In this document: positions 36,602 through 46,020 of the stretch, in pieces
Position numbering within the stretch: position 1 is the stretch's first letter
Layout: each line of letters begins with the position of its first letter
NCBI RefSeq assembly: GCF_004217145.1
Contig: NZ_SHKR01000014.1
Location: forward strand, 62,001 to 126,000
DNA: 64,000 nucleotides
From: Kribbella rubisoli
GTDB taxonomy: Bacteria > Actinomycetota > Actinomycetes > Propionibacteriales > Kribbellaceae
Reading direction: 5' to 3'
Notes under the pieces: generated by a model
Database searches by the model: none
What the model was told of the DNA's origin: nothing
What the model saw: the letters and a program-made list of their open reading frames with translations, nothing else
Program-made: the position numbers and the translations under genes

Positions 36602-37521
36602 GTGTCGACGAGCAGGTCCAGGGCTTGGTCCAGGTCGGCCGGGTACTCCGAGGTGAACTCGACGTACTCGCCGGTGCCGGGGTGGGTGAAGCCGAGGCGC
36701 ATGGCGTGCAGCCACTGGCGGTTGAGGCCGAGGCGTTCGGCCAGCACCGGGTCGGCGCCGTACGTGAGGTCGCCGCAGCACGGGTGGCCGATCGCGGACA
36801 TGTGCACGCGGATCTGATGGGTGCGGCCGGTCTCGAGGGTGATCTCGAGCAGCGTCGCGTACCGGAACGCCTCGAGGGTCTCGTAGTGGGTGACGCTCGG
36901 CTTGCCGCCCGCCACCACGCCGAACTTGTAGTCGTGGTGCGGGTGCCGGTCGATCGGCGCATCCACGGTGCCGGTGAACGGGTCAGGGTGACCCTGCACC
37001 AGCGCGTGGTAGATCTTCTTGACCGTCCGCTCCTTGAAGGCCCGCTTCAGGACGGTGTACGCGTACTCCGTCTTGGCGACGACCATCAGCCCGGACGTGC
37101 CGACGTCGAGCCGGTGCACGATGCCCTTGCGCTCGGCCGCGCCGCTCGTGGAGATGTTGAAGCCCGCGCCGGCCAGATGACCGATCACGGTCGGGCCGGT
37201 CCACCCGGGCGACGGGTGTGCGGCGACCCCGACCGGCTTGTCGACGACGACGATCTCATCGTCGTCGTACACGATCCGCAGGTTGTCCACGGTCTCCGGC
37301 ACGACGGTCACCTCGGACGGCGGCGCCGGCAGCTCGACATCGAGCATCACGCCGGCCGCGACCCGCGAGGACTTCGGCGCCGGCGAGCCGTCGACCTGGA
37401 CCAGGCCGGACTCGATCATCTCGACCGCCTTGGTCCGGGACACCCCGAACAGCCGGGACAGCGCCGCGTCGAGCCGCTCCCCCGCGAGACCGTCCGGCAC
37501 CATCACGGTCCGCGACGTCAC
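36598..37521 (-). CDS. RluA-family pseudouridine synthase (RluD-like)
   Basis: 307 aa. An N-terminal S4 RNA-binding domain ([27 protein letters not shown]) is joined to the synthase domain with the catalytic Asp in [28 protein letters not shown] and a late LHAMRL are also family motifs. Location after lspA is typical of RluD-type enzymes that modify the 23S helix 69 region, but the exact target is inferred. The GTG start overlaps the lspA stop. Confidence 0.93.
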   Translation of the reverse strand: MTSRTVMVPDGLAGERLDAALSRLFGVSRTKAVEMIESGLVQVDGSPAPKSSRVAAGVMLDVELPAPPSEVTVVPETVDNLRIVYDDDEIVVVDKPVGVAAHPSPGWTGPTVIGHLAGAGFNISTSGAAERKGIVHRLDVGTSGLMVVAKTEYAYTVLKRAFKERTVKKIYHALVQGHPDPFTGTVDAPIDRHPHHDYKFGVVAGGKPSVTHYETLEAFRYATLLEITLETGRTHQIRVHMSAIGHPCCGDLTYGADPVLAERLGLNRQWLHAMRLGFTHPGTGEYVEFTSEYPADLDQALDLLVDT

Positions 37522-38141
37522 TTGCGCTGCTCCCGGGTGCCGTCGAGCTTGACCCCGCGCAGCGTCTGGATCACCAGCAGGATGGCGGCCGACGTCACCG
37601 CCATGTCCGCGACGTTGAAGATCGCCCAGTGCGGCGTCTGCAGGAAATCGACCACGTGCCCGTGGAACGCCGACGGCTCGCGGAAGATCCGGTCGATGAT
37701 GTTCCCGACCGCACCGCCGAACAGCAGACCGAACGCGACCGCCCAGCCCGCCGACCCGAGCCGCCTGGACAGGTAGATCACACCGATCGCGACGATGATC
37801 TGGACCGCCGAGATGTACGGCGTGTAGCCGGTCCCGAGGCTGAACGCGGCGCCCGGATTCCGGATCAGGTTGAACTTGAGCAGCGAGCCGACCACATTCA
37901 CCGGTTCACCCGGCGTGAGGTGAGCCAGCGCGAGCGCCTTCGTCACCTGGTCGAGCAGCAGGATCACGAGGCCGACCGCACCGAACAGTCCCATCCATTT
38001 CCAGGTTCGAACCGGCGGTGGCGGGGGCGGGGACGACGGAGAACCGGCCGACGGGTCGTCGGCCGGTTCCGTGGTATCTGCGTCTCCCACCTGGTGAGAC
38101 GAGGCGGGGTCGTTCAGCGGCGTTCCTGGCGTTCTTTGCAT
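37518..38141 (-). CDS. lspA: Lipoprotein signal peptidase (signal peptidase II)
   Basis: Membrane aspartyl protease that cuts diacylglyceryl-prolipoproteins before the lipobox Cys. Four membrane helices are visible. The two catalytic aspartates lie in [10 protein letters not shown] and FNVADMAV. A Pro/Ser-rich cytoplasmic extension of about 45 residues precedes the core. The ATG at 38141 is chosen, although it overlaps the preceding gene by 28 nt; a GTG further in is possible. At 207 aa it is longer than the E. coli enzyme because of the extension. Confidence 0.92.
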   Translation of the reverse strand: MQRTPGTPLNDPASSHQVGDADTTEPADDPSAGSPSSPPPPPPVRTWKWMGLFGAVGLVILLLDQVTKALALAHLTPGEPVNVVGSLLKFNLIRNPGAAFSLGTGYTPYISAVQIIVAIGVIYLSRRLGSAGWAVAFGLLFGGAVGNIIDRIFREPSAFHGHVVDFLQTPHWAIFNVADMAVTSAAILLVIQTLRGVKLDGTREQRK

Positions 38142-38800
38142 GACACGCACAGTGTCGCACGCGGGAACGCCTGCAGCCGACCCTTGCCGATCGCGTTGCC
38201 GCAGTTCTCGCAGACGCCGTACGTGCCGTCGTCGATCCGGGTCAGCGCGAACTCGATCTGGTTCAGCATGTCGCGGGCGTTGTTGGCCAGCGACAGCTCG
38301 TGGTACCGCTCCAGGGTCGTCGACCCGACGTCGGCCTGGTCGTTCCCGGCGCCGTCGCTGCCGTCGCGGAACAGGCCCGCGATCTCCTGCTCGGCGTCGC
38401 GGATCTCCTCCTTGAGGTGCTCGACCTCACCCTCGAGTTCCGTGCGGAGCTCGGCGAGCTCGGCAGCGGTCCACGGATCCTCGCCCGGCTTCACCTTGAA
38501 GGTTTCGGCCGTATGCGCAGCGGACTTCGCCGGCGCAGTGGCCGGGGTCCTGTTCTCGTTCGTCTTCATGGCCACCCTCTTCGTCTGGGCTTCCTTGGCA
38601 GGGATCTTCTTGGCCGGAGCCTTCTTTGCCGCGGTGGAAGTCGACGCCGACTTCTTCGCGGGAGTCTTCTTGGCCGGCGAGGTCTTCGCCGGGGCTTTCC
38701 GGGCTGCTGTCTTCTGGACCGGCTCGGACTTCTTCGCAGCGCTCTTCTTGGCCGCGGCGGGACGTTCGGGGGCGGACTTCTTCTGTGCCGATGTAGCCAT
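38114..38800 (-). CDS. DksA/TraR-type zinc-finger protein with a Lys/Ala-rich tail
   Basis: 228 aa. The C-terminal 110 residues form a coiled coil (WTAAELAELRTELEGEVEHL) and a four-Cys zinc finger (GVCENCG and LCVSCKERQ), as in TraR/DksA proteins. Such proteins often bind the RNA polymerase secondary channel, but the acidic DxxDxA tip of DksA is not clear here. The first 90 residues repeat AAKK/APAKK, like a histone-H1 tail, and may bind nucleic acid. Start ATG at 38800. Role not proven. Confidence 0.85.
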   Translation of the reverse strand: MATSAQKKSAPERPAAAKKSAAKKSEPVQKTAARKAPAKTSPAKKTPAKKSASTSTAAKKAPAKKIPAKEAQTKRVAMKTNENRTPATAPAKSAAHTAETFKVKPGEDPWTAAELAELRTELEGEVEHLKEEIRDAEQEIAGLFRDGSDGAGNDQADVGSTTLERYHELSLANNARDMLNQIEFALTRIDDGTYGVCENCGNAIGKGRLQAFPRATLCVSCKERQERR

Positions 38801-39066
38801 GCTGATCAGCTACCCCCTGCCTTCGTCGGAGACTGAAGCGGACTGGTCGCAAGACAGTAGGCCACGTGATCACCACGTGCCAGCCCGACGCGCAGACCGT
38901 GGACATACGGTAGTCGGTTCTTCAAGTCCGCTCGATGTTCCGCGCGTCACAGCCCTGTCTCAGCGACTACGCTACGTCACCGAACGTTTCAGTCGGCTCA
39001 CCGGCAACTCCCCCAAGAACGATTAACGATTCGTAGTCAGCTCGTACGACGCCGTACACTGACAAC

Positions 39067-39272
39067 CGCGATCCGCAAGGCAGTGATGGGGCTATCACCC
39101 CGGAGCCGCCGGAAGAACGGTCCGTAAGGGACCTATTAGAACCGGCAGCGGCAGCAAAAGGAAGTGGGTATCTCGCGGAGGGATACCAAGGAGGGTGGTA
39201 CCGCGCGGTGCCGGCGCCAAGCCGGTGCTTCGTCCCTCGTCCCGCAGGTCAGTGGCGACGAAGGACGATGAG
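39067..39272 (+). ncRNA. ileS translational T-box riboswitch leader with an ultrashort stem I
   Basis: The signature T-box AGGGTGGTACCGCG is at 39192-39205. A short hairpin GGGG-CTATCA-CCCC holds the isoleucine codon ATC (39094-39096) in its terminal loop, as in the actinobacterial ultrashort stem I class. Hairpins GGTCC/GGACC and GGTATC/GATACC (39167-39172/39182-39187) follow. No terminator with a T-tract precedes the gene. Instead CTTCGTCCC near 39230 can pair with the GACGAAGGAC ribosome-binding region. So uncharged tRNA-Ile should expose the start site and raise IleRS translation. TACACT at 39055-39060 is the probable -10, with transcription starting near 39067. The rest of 38801-39066 holds no gene. 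Confidence 0.92.
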
Positions 39273-42200
39273 ATGGCGGCAGAGAACCCACATACCCCCT
39301 GGCGGCAGGTTCCCGCTCAGGTCGACTTCCCCGCGCTCGAGCGCGAGATGCTCACCCTCTGGGACGAGCACGACACCTTCGCCAAGAGCCTCGAGCAGTC
39401 CGCCGGCGGTCAGCCGTGGACCTTCTACGAGGGCCCGCCGACCGCGAACGGCATGCCGGGCACGCACCACATCGAGGCCCGCGTCTTCAAGGACGTGTTC
39501 CCGCGCTACCGGACCATGAAGGGTTTCTGGGTCGAGCGCAAGGCCGGCTGGGACTGCCACGGCCTCCCGGTCGAGGTGGCCGTCGAGAAGGAGCTCGGCT
39601 TCAGCGGCAAGAACGACATCGAGGCGTACGGCATCGCCGAGTTCAACGCCAAGTGCCGCGAGTCCGTACTTCGGCATGTGGACGCGTTCAACGAGCTGAC
39701 CGTCCGGATGGGTTACTGGGTCGACCTCGAGCACCCTTACAAGACGATGGACCCGGAGTACGTCCAGTCGGTCTGGTGGTCGCTCAAGCAGATCCACGAC
39801 AAGGGCCTGCTGGTCGAGGACTACCGCATCACGCCGTACTGCCCGCGCTGTGGCACCGGCCTGTCCGACCACGAGTTGGCCCAGGGCTACGAGACCGTCG
39901 TCGACCCGTCGGTGTATGTCCGCTTCCCGCTGACCTCCGGTCCGCTGGCCGGCAAGGCGTCGCTGCTGGTCTGGACGACGACTCCGTGGACACTCGTTTC
40001 AAACACGGCAGTCGCCGTACATCCCGACGTCGAGTACGTCGTCGCCACCGACGGCGTGGAGTCGCTGGTCGTCGCCAAGCCGCTGCTCGACCGGCTCGGT
40101 GAAGGCTGGACGGTCACCGACGAGTACGCCGGCCGCGAGATGGAGCTGTGGAACTACCAGCGGCCGTTCGAGCTCGTGCCGTTCGACGAGCCGGCGCACT
40201 ACGTCGTGCTCGCGGAGTACGTCACCACTGAGGACGGCACCGGTCTGGTGCACCAGTCCCCCGCGTTCGGCGCGGACGACCTAGCCGTGGGGCGCGCATA
40301 CAACCTGCCGGTGGTGAACCCGGTGGATTCCAGCGGTCATTTCAACGCCGACGTACCGCTGGTCGGCGGGCAGTTCTTCAAGAAGGCCGACGAGGACCTG
40401 GTCAAGGACCTCGACGCGCGCGGTGTGCTGTTCAAGCACGTGCCGTACGAGCACCCGTACCCGCACTGCTGGCGCTGCCACACCCCGGTCATGTACTACG
40501 CACTCCCGTCCTGGTACATCCGCACCACGCAGGTGAAGGACGCCCTGCTCCGCGAGAACGAGCAGACCAACTGGTACCCGGACTCGGTCAAGTGGGGCCG
40601 GTACGGCGACTGGCTGCGCAACAACATCGACTGGGCCGTCTCCCGCTCCCGCTTCTGGGGTACGCCGCTGCCGATCTGGCGCTGCGCCGACGACCACCAG
40701 GTGTGTGTCGGCTCGCTGGCCGAGCTCGGCGAGCTGGCCGGCCGCGACCTGAGCGCCACCGATCCGCACCGGCCGTACGTCGACGACATCACCTTCGACT
40801 GCCCGCAGTGCGGTGCGGAAGCCCGCCGGGTGCCCGAGGTGATCGACGCCTGGTACGACTCGGGCTCGATGCCGTTCGCGCAGTGGGGCTACCCGTGGGC
40901 GGAGGGGTCGAAGGAGAAGTTCGCGACGACCTATCCGGCCGACTTCATCTCCGAGGCGATCGACCAGACCCGCGGCTGGTTCTACACGCTGATGGCGATC
41001 GGCACGCTGGTCTTCGACGAGTCGTCGTACCGCAATGTCGTCTGCCTCGGGCACATCCTGGCCGAGGACGGCCGGAAGATGTCCAAGCACCTGGGCAACA
41101 TCCTCGAGCCGATCCCGCTGATGGACGACCACAGCGCGGACGCGGTGCGCTGGTTCATGGCCGCGTCCGGTTCGCCGTGGAAGGCCCGCGGCATCGGTCC
41201 GAACGTGCTCAACGAGATCGTCCGGAAGGTGCTGCTCACCTACTGGAACACGGTCGCGTTCCACGCGCTGTACGCCCGGCTCGCGGACTGGTCGCCTGCC
41301 GACGCGCCCGCGGTCGAGGATCGTTCGGTGCTCGACCGGTGGCTGGTGAGCGAGACGCATCGGCTGGTCCGCGACACCGACGAGGCGTACGCCGCGTTCG
41401 ACACGCAGCGGCTCGGTCTGCTGATCAACTCGTTCGTCGACGTGCTGTCGAACTGGTACGTCCGCCGTTCGCGCCGCCGGTTCTGGGCCGGTGACGCCGG
41501 CGCGCTGGCCACCTTGCACGAGACGCTCGAGGTGCTGACGCGGGTGATGGCGCCGCTGACGCCGTTCGTCACCGAGCGGGTCTGGCAGGACGTGTTCCGT
41601 CCGGTCACACCGGAGCTGCCCGAGTCGGTCCACCTGTCGAGCTTCCCGACATACGACGAGACGCTGATCGACGACGTACTGGCGCAGCACGTGTCGATGG
41701 CCAAGCGGGTCGTCGAGCTCGGCCGGTCGGCCCGCGCCGAGGCGAAGGTGAAGACCCGCCAGCCGCTGGCCCGCGCTCTGGTCGGATCGGCCGCGATCGC
41801 GGACCTGTCGCCCGAGCTGCTGCAGGAGATCGCGGACGAGCTCAACGTGGGCACGGTCGAGCCGTTGTCCGCGGCGGGTGCGGACCTGGTCGAGTTCTCT
41901 GCCAAGGGCAACTTCCGTGAGCTGGGCAAGCGGTTCGCCAAGCAGACGCCGGTGGTCGCGGCCGCGATCGCCGCCGCCGATGCCGGCGCGCTCGCGGTCG
42001 AGCTCAAGGAGACCGGTACTGCGTCGGTCGTCGTCGACGGCGAGGATGTCCGGGTGAGTGAGGCCGAAGTACTGCTGTCCGAGCGGCCGAAGGAAGGCTG
42101 GTCGGTGGTCAACGAGCAGGGCGAGACCGTTGCCCTCGACCTCGAGGTGACGCCGGAGCTACGGCAGGCCGGCCTGGCCCGCGAGGTGGTCCGGACGCTG

Positions 42201-42422
42201 CAGGAAGCCCGGAAGAGCGCCGGCCTCGAGGTCTCGGACCGGATCAAGGTCTGGCTCACCTCGACCGACACCGAGCTGACCGATGCCCTGGGCAAGCACG
42301 CGGACGAGATCGCCCGCGAGGTGCTAGCCGTCGAGCTGAACCAGTCCGCCCCGTCGGAGGCAGACGTTGCCAGCGGCACCGAAGAGGACCTGCAGCTCAG
42401 CTACTGGCTGACGAAGGTCTGA
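39273..42422 (+). CDS. ileS: Isoleucyl-tRNA synthetase, long (type 2) form with a GXHH signature
   Basis: Charges tRNA-Ile with isoleucine. 1049 aa. The class I signature region reads GPPTANGMPGTHH; the usual HxGH is swapped to Gly63-Thr-His-His66. The KMSKS loop is KMSKHLG. An editing domain (TTTPWTLVSN) is present. The C-terminal region is that of the eukaryote-like type 2 enzyme found in actinobacteria. The ATG at 39273 follows GAAGGA by seven bases; an ATG five bases earlier is out of frame. It is regulated by the T-box upstream. Confidence 0.97.
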   Translation: MAAENPHTPWRQVPAQVDFPALEREMLTLWDEHDTFAKSLEQSAGGQPWTFYEGPPTANGMPGTHHIEARVFKDVFPRYRTMKGFWVERKAGWDCHGLPVEVAVEKELGFSGKNDIEAYGIAEFNAKCRESVLRHVDAFNELTVRMGYWVDLEHPYKTMDPEYVQSVWWSLKQIHDKGLLVEDYRITPYCPRCGTGLSDHELAQGYETVVDPSVYVRFPLTSGPLAGKASLLVWTTTPWTLVSNTAVAVHPDVEYVVATDGVESLVVAKPLLDRLGEGWTVTDEYAGREMELWNYQRPFELVPFDEPAHYVVLAEYVTTEDGTGLVHQSPAFGADDLAVGRAYNLPVVNPVDSSGHFNADVPLVGGQFFKKADEDLVKDLDARGVLFKHVPYEHPYPHCWRCHTPVMYYALPSWYIRTTQVKDALLRENEQTNWYPDSVKWGRYGDWLRNNIDWAVSRSRFWGTPLPIWRCADDHQVCVGSLAELGELAGRDLSATDPHRPYVDDITFDCPQCGAEARRVPEVIDAWYDSGSMPFAQWGYPWAEGSKEKFATTYPADFISEAIDQTRGWFYTLMAIGTLVFDESSYRNVVCLGHILAEDGRKMSKHLGNILEPIPLMDDHSADAVRWFMAASGSPWKARGIGPNVLNEIVRKVLLTYWNTVAFHALYARLADWSPADAPAVEDRSVLDRWLVSETHRLVRDTDEAYAAFDTQRLGLLINSFVDVLSNWYVRRSRRRFWAGDAGALATLHETLEVLTRVMAPLTPFVTERVWQDVFRPVTPELPESVHLSSFPTYDETLIDDVLAQHVSMAKRVVELGRSARAEAKVKTRQPLARALVGSAAIADLSPELLQEIADELNVGTVEPLSAAGADLVEFSAKGNFRELGKRFAKQTPVVAAAIAAADAGALAVELKETGTASVVVDGEDVRVSEAEVLLSERPKEGWSVVNEQGETVALDLEVTPELRQAGLAREVVRTLQEARKSAGLEVSDRIKVWLTSTDTELTDALGKHADEIAREVLAVELNQSAPSEADVASGTEEDLQLSYWLTKV

Positions 42423-42430
42423 TGACGAAC

Positions 42431-42460
42431 GGCGCGGGCCCGCACTGCCGGGCTCGCGCC
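42431..42460 (+). terminator. Hairpin terminator after ileS
   Basis: Arms 42431-42442 and 42449-42460 pair with one G-T wobble around 6 nt, starting 8 nt after the ileS stop. No T-tract follows, as is common in high-GC actinobacteria. Confidence 0.65.
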
Positions 42461-42587
42461 GAGAGTGTGTTCCCCGATGGACCGGCCGGGGAATCACCCG
42501 CACTACTCAGACTTGCGTTCTCTCGCCGGTCCTGACGCCCTGTCACCACGGTGGGACCGTGTGTCAAAAGTGTCCGGACATGACGAA

Positions 42588-42616
42588 GAGGCGGTGCCGC
42601 CGGAAAGCACCGCCTC
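42588..42616 (-). terminator. Hairpin terminator after wag31
   Basis: Arms 42588-42597 and 42607-42616 (10 bp, perfect) with a 9-nt loop, 16 nt past the wag31 stop on the minus strand, followed by TTCGTC. Confidence 0.7.
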
Positions 42617-42632
42617 CTCAACGAGGTTTTGT

Positions 42633-43394
42633 TTACACGCCGTGACCGTGAGCCTGGGCGCGGGCCTCCGGGCGGAAGCCGTTGCGCGGGCTGAGCGTGT
42701 CGTCGCCGTTGCCGAGCGCCTTCAGCTGCTCGGTGAAGTACGTCTTCAGGCGGCTGCGGTACTCACGCTCGTACGCGTGCAGGTCGTCGATCGTGCGCTC
42801 GAGCTGACCCTTCTGCTTCTCCAGCGTGCCGAGCATCTGCGCACGACGCTCAGCGATCTCGCCATCGAGCTTCTCGGCGCGGGCGCGAGCCTCACCGGTC
42901 ATCCGGTCAGCCTTGCCACGCGCCTCGTTCTCCAGGCGCTCCGCCTTGGCGCGGGCCTCGCCGATGATCTTGTCGGCGGTGTCCTTCGCCTCCTGGACCA
43001 GGTCGTCGGAGTGCTTGGTGGCCATCTCCAGCAGCCTGACGGCCGAGCTGGAGGCGTCGCCGACCGAGCCGGCCGCCGCAGCCGCACTCGCAGCCGCGAC
43101 CGGCGGCATCACCGGGGGCTTCTCCTCCGGCTTCTCGACCACGACCGGGGGCTTCGGCTGCTGCACGACAGGCGGCAGGGCGGCGGTCTGGTCGACGACC
43201 GGCCGCTGCTGGTCCGCACCCGCGCGCTGAGCCGCCGCGAGCTTGGCCCGCAGCTCCTCGTTCTCGGCGAGAAGTCGCTCGAGCTCTGCCTCGACCTCGT
43301 CGAGGAAGGAGTCGACCTCTGTGACGTCGTAGCCCTCCCGTAGTCGGACGGGCGTGAATTGCTTCGAGCGGACGTCATCCGGCGTCAGCGGCAT
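42633..43394 (-). CDS. wag31: DivIVA-family polar growth protein
   Basis: 253 aa. The DivIVA membrane-binding start MPLTPDDVRSKQFTPVRLR GYDVTEVDSFLDEVE-type region is clear, followed by a coiled coil, a Pro/Val/Gln-rich linker with an Ala run, and a second long coiled coil (about 125-230). In actinobacteria Wag31/DivIVA marks growing poles or septa and recruits wall synthesis. GAGGTGAAAG precedes the ATG. It closes the ftsZ-side group pgeF-yggS-sepF-yggT-wag31. The 197 bases up to the YggT gene contain no further gene that I can support. Confidence 0.95.
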   Translation of the reverse strand: MPLTPDDVRSKQFTPVRLREGYDVTEVDSFLDEVEAELERLLAENEELRAKLAAAQRAGADQQRPVVDQTAALPPVVQQPKPPVVVEKPEEKPPVMPPVAAASAAAAAGSVGDASSSAVRLLEMATKHSDDLVQEAKDTADKIIGEARAKAERLENEARGKADRMTGEARARAEKLDGEIAERRAQMLGTLEKQKGQLERTIDDLHAYEREYRSRLKTYFTEQLKALGNGDDTLSPRNGFRPEARAQAHGHGV

Positions 43395-43591
43395 CTTTCA
43401 CCTCGTTTGTCTGTGTCTTGGCGGAGTCCCCGTAGTGTTGCACCCCGGCGACTCAGTAGATCACGTTATCGCTTCGTTGTCTTATGACGGAATCCGGGCG
43501 GTCGACAACGGTCCTGCCCGGTGGAGCGGCCCCGTAGGAACGGCCCCGTTTTCCCGAGACTCTACCTACCCAGTCCTCGCCGTTCCCACCC

Positions 43592-43897
43592 TCACAACGA
43601 CCGCAAAGCCGTTGAGTTGATGGACATCGCCACCGAGACGATGACGAACAGCATCAGCATGGACAGGTCGATCCGCACCCCGCCCGCCCCGATGGGGGGC
43701 AGGATCCGCCGCAACGGCTTCAGCAGCGGATCGGTGATCGAGTAGATCAGCTCGAAGAACAGGAGCAGTGGACCCTTCGGGTGCCACTGGGGCGCGAACA
43801 TGACGATCAGACTGAGCACGAACCTCGCCACCAGTACCAGGAAGAAGGCGAGCAGCACCCAGCTGAGAACACTGAGGACGAGCGCTAGAGCAAACAT
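43592..43897 (-). CDS. YggT-family membrane protein
   Basis: 101 aa, two membrane segments (about 1-28 and 75-97) joined by FAPQWHPKGPLLLFFELIYSIT and DPLLKPLRRILPP, the hallmark of YggT proteins. They are encoded between sepF and divIVA in actinobacteria and are linked to cell envelope or osmotic functions, not well defined. The ATG at 43897 has TACACT 10 nt upstream and no Shine-Dalgarno, so a very short or absent leader is possible. Confidence 0.88.
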   Translation of the reverse strand: MFALALVLSVLSWVLLAFFLVLVARFVLSLIVMFAPQWHPKGPLLLFFELIYSITDPLLKPLRRILPPIGAGGVRIDLSMLMLFVIVSVAMSINSTALRSL

Positions 43898-43947
43898 GTC
43901 GTCAATGAGTGTAGAAGACGGCGGAAGGCCAGGAACCAACCAGAGCC

Positions 43948-44493
43948 TCAGCTCTGGTTGTAGAACCCGTCCGCGGCGATCTTCTCCTTCTCCTCGGCGG
44001 CGACCGTGACGTTCGGCGGGCAGACCAGGAACACCTTGGTGGTGATCCGCTCGATCGATCCACGGCAGCAGAAGATCAGCCCGGCAGCGAAGTCGACGAG
44101 TCGCTTGGCGTCGGCGTGATCCATCTCGGTCAGGTTCATGATGACGGGGGTGCCGTCGCGGAAATGCTCACCGATGACGCGCGCTTCGTTGTAGCTGCGC
44201 GGGTGCACGGTGGTGATGCGGGCCAACTCGGTAACCTCCGGGGACGGCGCGACCCCGCGCCGGTCTGGGAACTTGCTGACCGTCGCGCCGCTGCTGGTCT
44301 CACGGTCCTCGCGAGACTCGCGGCTCTCCCGGCCGGCAGGTACCGGCTCGGTCTCGTGGGAGTCCCCGTCAACATCGTCGACTGCGTCATCGTCGTACTC
44401 GTCGTACTCGTAGTCGTCGTACCGCGCGTTGTAGCGCTCCCCGTCCTCGACCAAGCCGAGGTACACACCCATCTTGCGCAGCGCGCCGCTCAT
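43948..44493 (-). CDS. sepF: Cell division protein SepF
   Basis: Membrane anchor and bundling partner of FtsZ; in actinobacteria, which lack FtsA, it is the main FtsZ tether. 181 aa: an amphipathic N-terminal helix ([16 protein letters not shown]), an acidic linker rich in D, E and Y, then the SepF domain ([43 protein letters not shown]). The ATG at 44493 has GGAGGG upstream; the longer frame is rejected. Its likely docking site is the FtsZ C-terminal peptide DLDIPDFLK. Confidence 0.95.
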   Translation of the reverse strand: MSGALRKMGVYLGLVEDGERYNARYDDYEYDEYDDDAVDDVDGDSHETEPVPAGRESRESREDRETSSGATVSKFPDRRGVAPSPEVTELARITTVHPRSYNEARVIGEHFRDGTPVIMNLTEMDHADAKRLVDFAAGLIFCCRGSIERITTKVFLVCPPNVTVAAEEKEKIAADGFYNQS

Positions 44494-44575
44494 GGCCCTC
44501 CAGCACCTCGATCCGGTTCTACGACAACTCCGACGACAACGGTGACCAGGAAGCAAAACCTGCTCGATGTCGACA

Positions 44576-45289
44576 CTAACCGAGTGGAGGACGCGTACCG
44601 AGTAAGGCGCGCCCGAGCCGGACGTGTGTCGCACCGTGCTTGATCGCGGCCTCCAGATCACCGGTCATCCCGGCCGAGATCCAGTCGGCGCCGGGGTGTT
44701 CGGAGCGTAGCCGCGACGCTACGTCCCGCAGCCCGGCGAGGGCTTCGTCAGGATCCGATCCCAACGGCGCGACAGCCATCACTCCGCCGAGCTCCAGTGC
44801 GTCCGCCGCCGCGATCTCCGCGGCCAGTCCGGGTACGTCGGAAGGCTCGACCCCGCCCCGCCCGGCGCCGGTCGCCGCCTCGGCCGATCCGTACGCCGCG
44901 AGGCTCACCTGGATCAGGCAGCGCACCGTCTTCTCCTCGGCGACCGCGGCCCTGGACAGCGCTTCGACGAGTGACGATCGATCGACGGAGTGCACGATCG
45001 ACGCGTTCCGGACAACGGACCTGGCCTTCTTCGACTGCAGCTGACCGACGAAGTGCCAGGTGAGGTCGGTGCACTCGGGCGCCTTCACCTTGAGCTCCTG
45101 CTCGCGGTTCTCGCCGACGTCCCGGACTCCGAGGGCCGCCAGCGCCCGTACATCGCTGACTGGGAAGGTTTTGGTGATCGCGACGAGGGTGACCTCCTCC
45201 CGGGACCTCCCGGCCGCCTGACAGGCCTTCTCGATCCGCTCCTGAACCAGCAGCAAGTTGCCGCGCAGCTCGTCGGCGCGGTCGGTCAT
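44576..45289 (-). CDS. YggS/PLPBP-family pyridoxal phosphate homeostasis protein
   Basis: 237 aa PLP-binding TIM barrel without its own catalytic domain. The PLP lysine lies in [23 protein letters not shown] and [15 protein letters not shown] are typical. The motif usually written SMGMSxD appears as SAGMTGD. The family buffers PLP in the cytosol. It sits between pgeF and sepF as in most actinobacteria, and its ATG overlaps the pgeF stop by four bases. Confidence 0.93.
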   Translation of the reverse strand: MTDRADELRGNLLLVQERIEKACQAAGRSREEVTLVAITKTFPVSDVRALAALGVRDVGENREQELKVKAPECTDLTWHFVGQLQSKKARSVVRNASIVHSVDRSSLVEALSRAAVAEEKTVRCLIQVSLAAYGSAEAATGAGRGGVEPSDVPGLAAEIAAADALELGGVMAVAPLGSDPDEALAGLRDVASRLRSEHPGADWISAGMTGDLEAAIKHGATHVRLGRALLGTRPPLG

Positions 45290-46011
45290 CGCGCCACCAG
45301 CTTGATCAGGCCCGCCATCCGGCCGCTGGTCGGGCCTTCGCGACGATACGAGTACAGGTTCTCGGACTCGATGGTGCAGGCCGTCGCGTCGACCACCTCG
45401 ACGTCGAGCTCGGCCAGTTGCGCCTTCACTCCGGCCGCCACGTCGAGGGCGGGCGTCCCCCAGCTCGTCTCGGAGTACGCCGCGGGCACCCGCTCGGCGA
45501 CCTCGGCCCGCATCTCTTCAGGGACCTCGTAGCACTTCCCGCAGGCATACGGCCCGAGTACGGCGGTGATGCGTGAGGCGCCGAGGTCCCGCATCGCGTC
45601 GACCGTCGCCGGCACGATGCCGACGTACATGCCCTTGCGTCCGGAGTGTGCTGCACCGATGACGCCGTCGCCGACCAGCAACACAGGCAGGCAGTCCGCG
45701 GCACGTACGGCGAGGACCACATCGGAGCGTGTCGTCACGAGCCCGTCGGCCTTCGGGTTCTGCTCCAGCGGTAGCGCGTCATCCGGGCCGACGACGTGGA
45801 CGTCGCGACCGTGGACCTGGCTGACCCGGACGACCGCATCGGGCTCCACCTCGAACGCGGCCGCGACCCGGCGGTAGTTCTCGGCGATCCGCTCGGCGTC
45901 CTCGCCGTACCCGCCGAGATTGAATTCGCCGTACGGCGGTTTGCTGGCGCCGCCGTACCGATCCGTGAAGACGACCCGGGCGGGGATGCGAACCTCGTCG
46001 TAGCCGAACAC
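45286..46011 (-). CDS. pgeF: Peptidoglycan editing factor PgeF (YfiH/laccase-domain family)
   Basis: 241 aa. Known metal-binding and active residues occur in QVHGRDV, ADCLPVLLVGD and AAHSGRKG (His-Cys-His set). E. coli PgeF removes L-Ser misincorporated in muropeptides, so a wall-quality role is inferred. The GTG start at 46011 has TAATCT exactly 6 nt upstream, which suggests a leaderless message starting inside the end of the preceding S41 gene, whose TAA overlaps this hexamer. Confidence 0.9.
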   Translation of the reverse strand: MFGYDEVRIPARVVFTDRYGGASKPPYGEFNLGGYGEDAERIAENYRRVAAAFEVEPDAVVRVSQVHGRDVHVVGPDDALPLEQNPKADGLVTTRSDVVLAVRAADCLPVLLVGDGVIGAAHSGRKGMYVGIVPATVDAMRDLGASRITAVLGPYACGKCYEVPEEMRAEVAERVPAAYSETSWGTPALDVAAGVKAQLAELDVEVVDATACTIESENLYSYRREGPTSGRMAGLIKLVAR

Positions 46012-46020
46012 GACTGAAGA

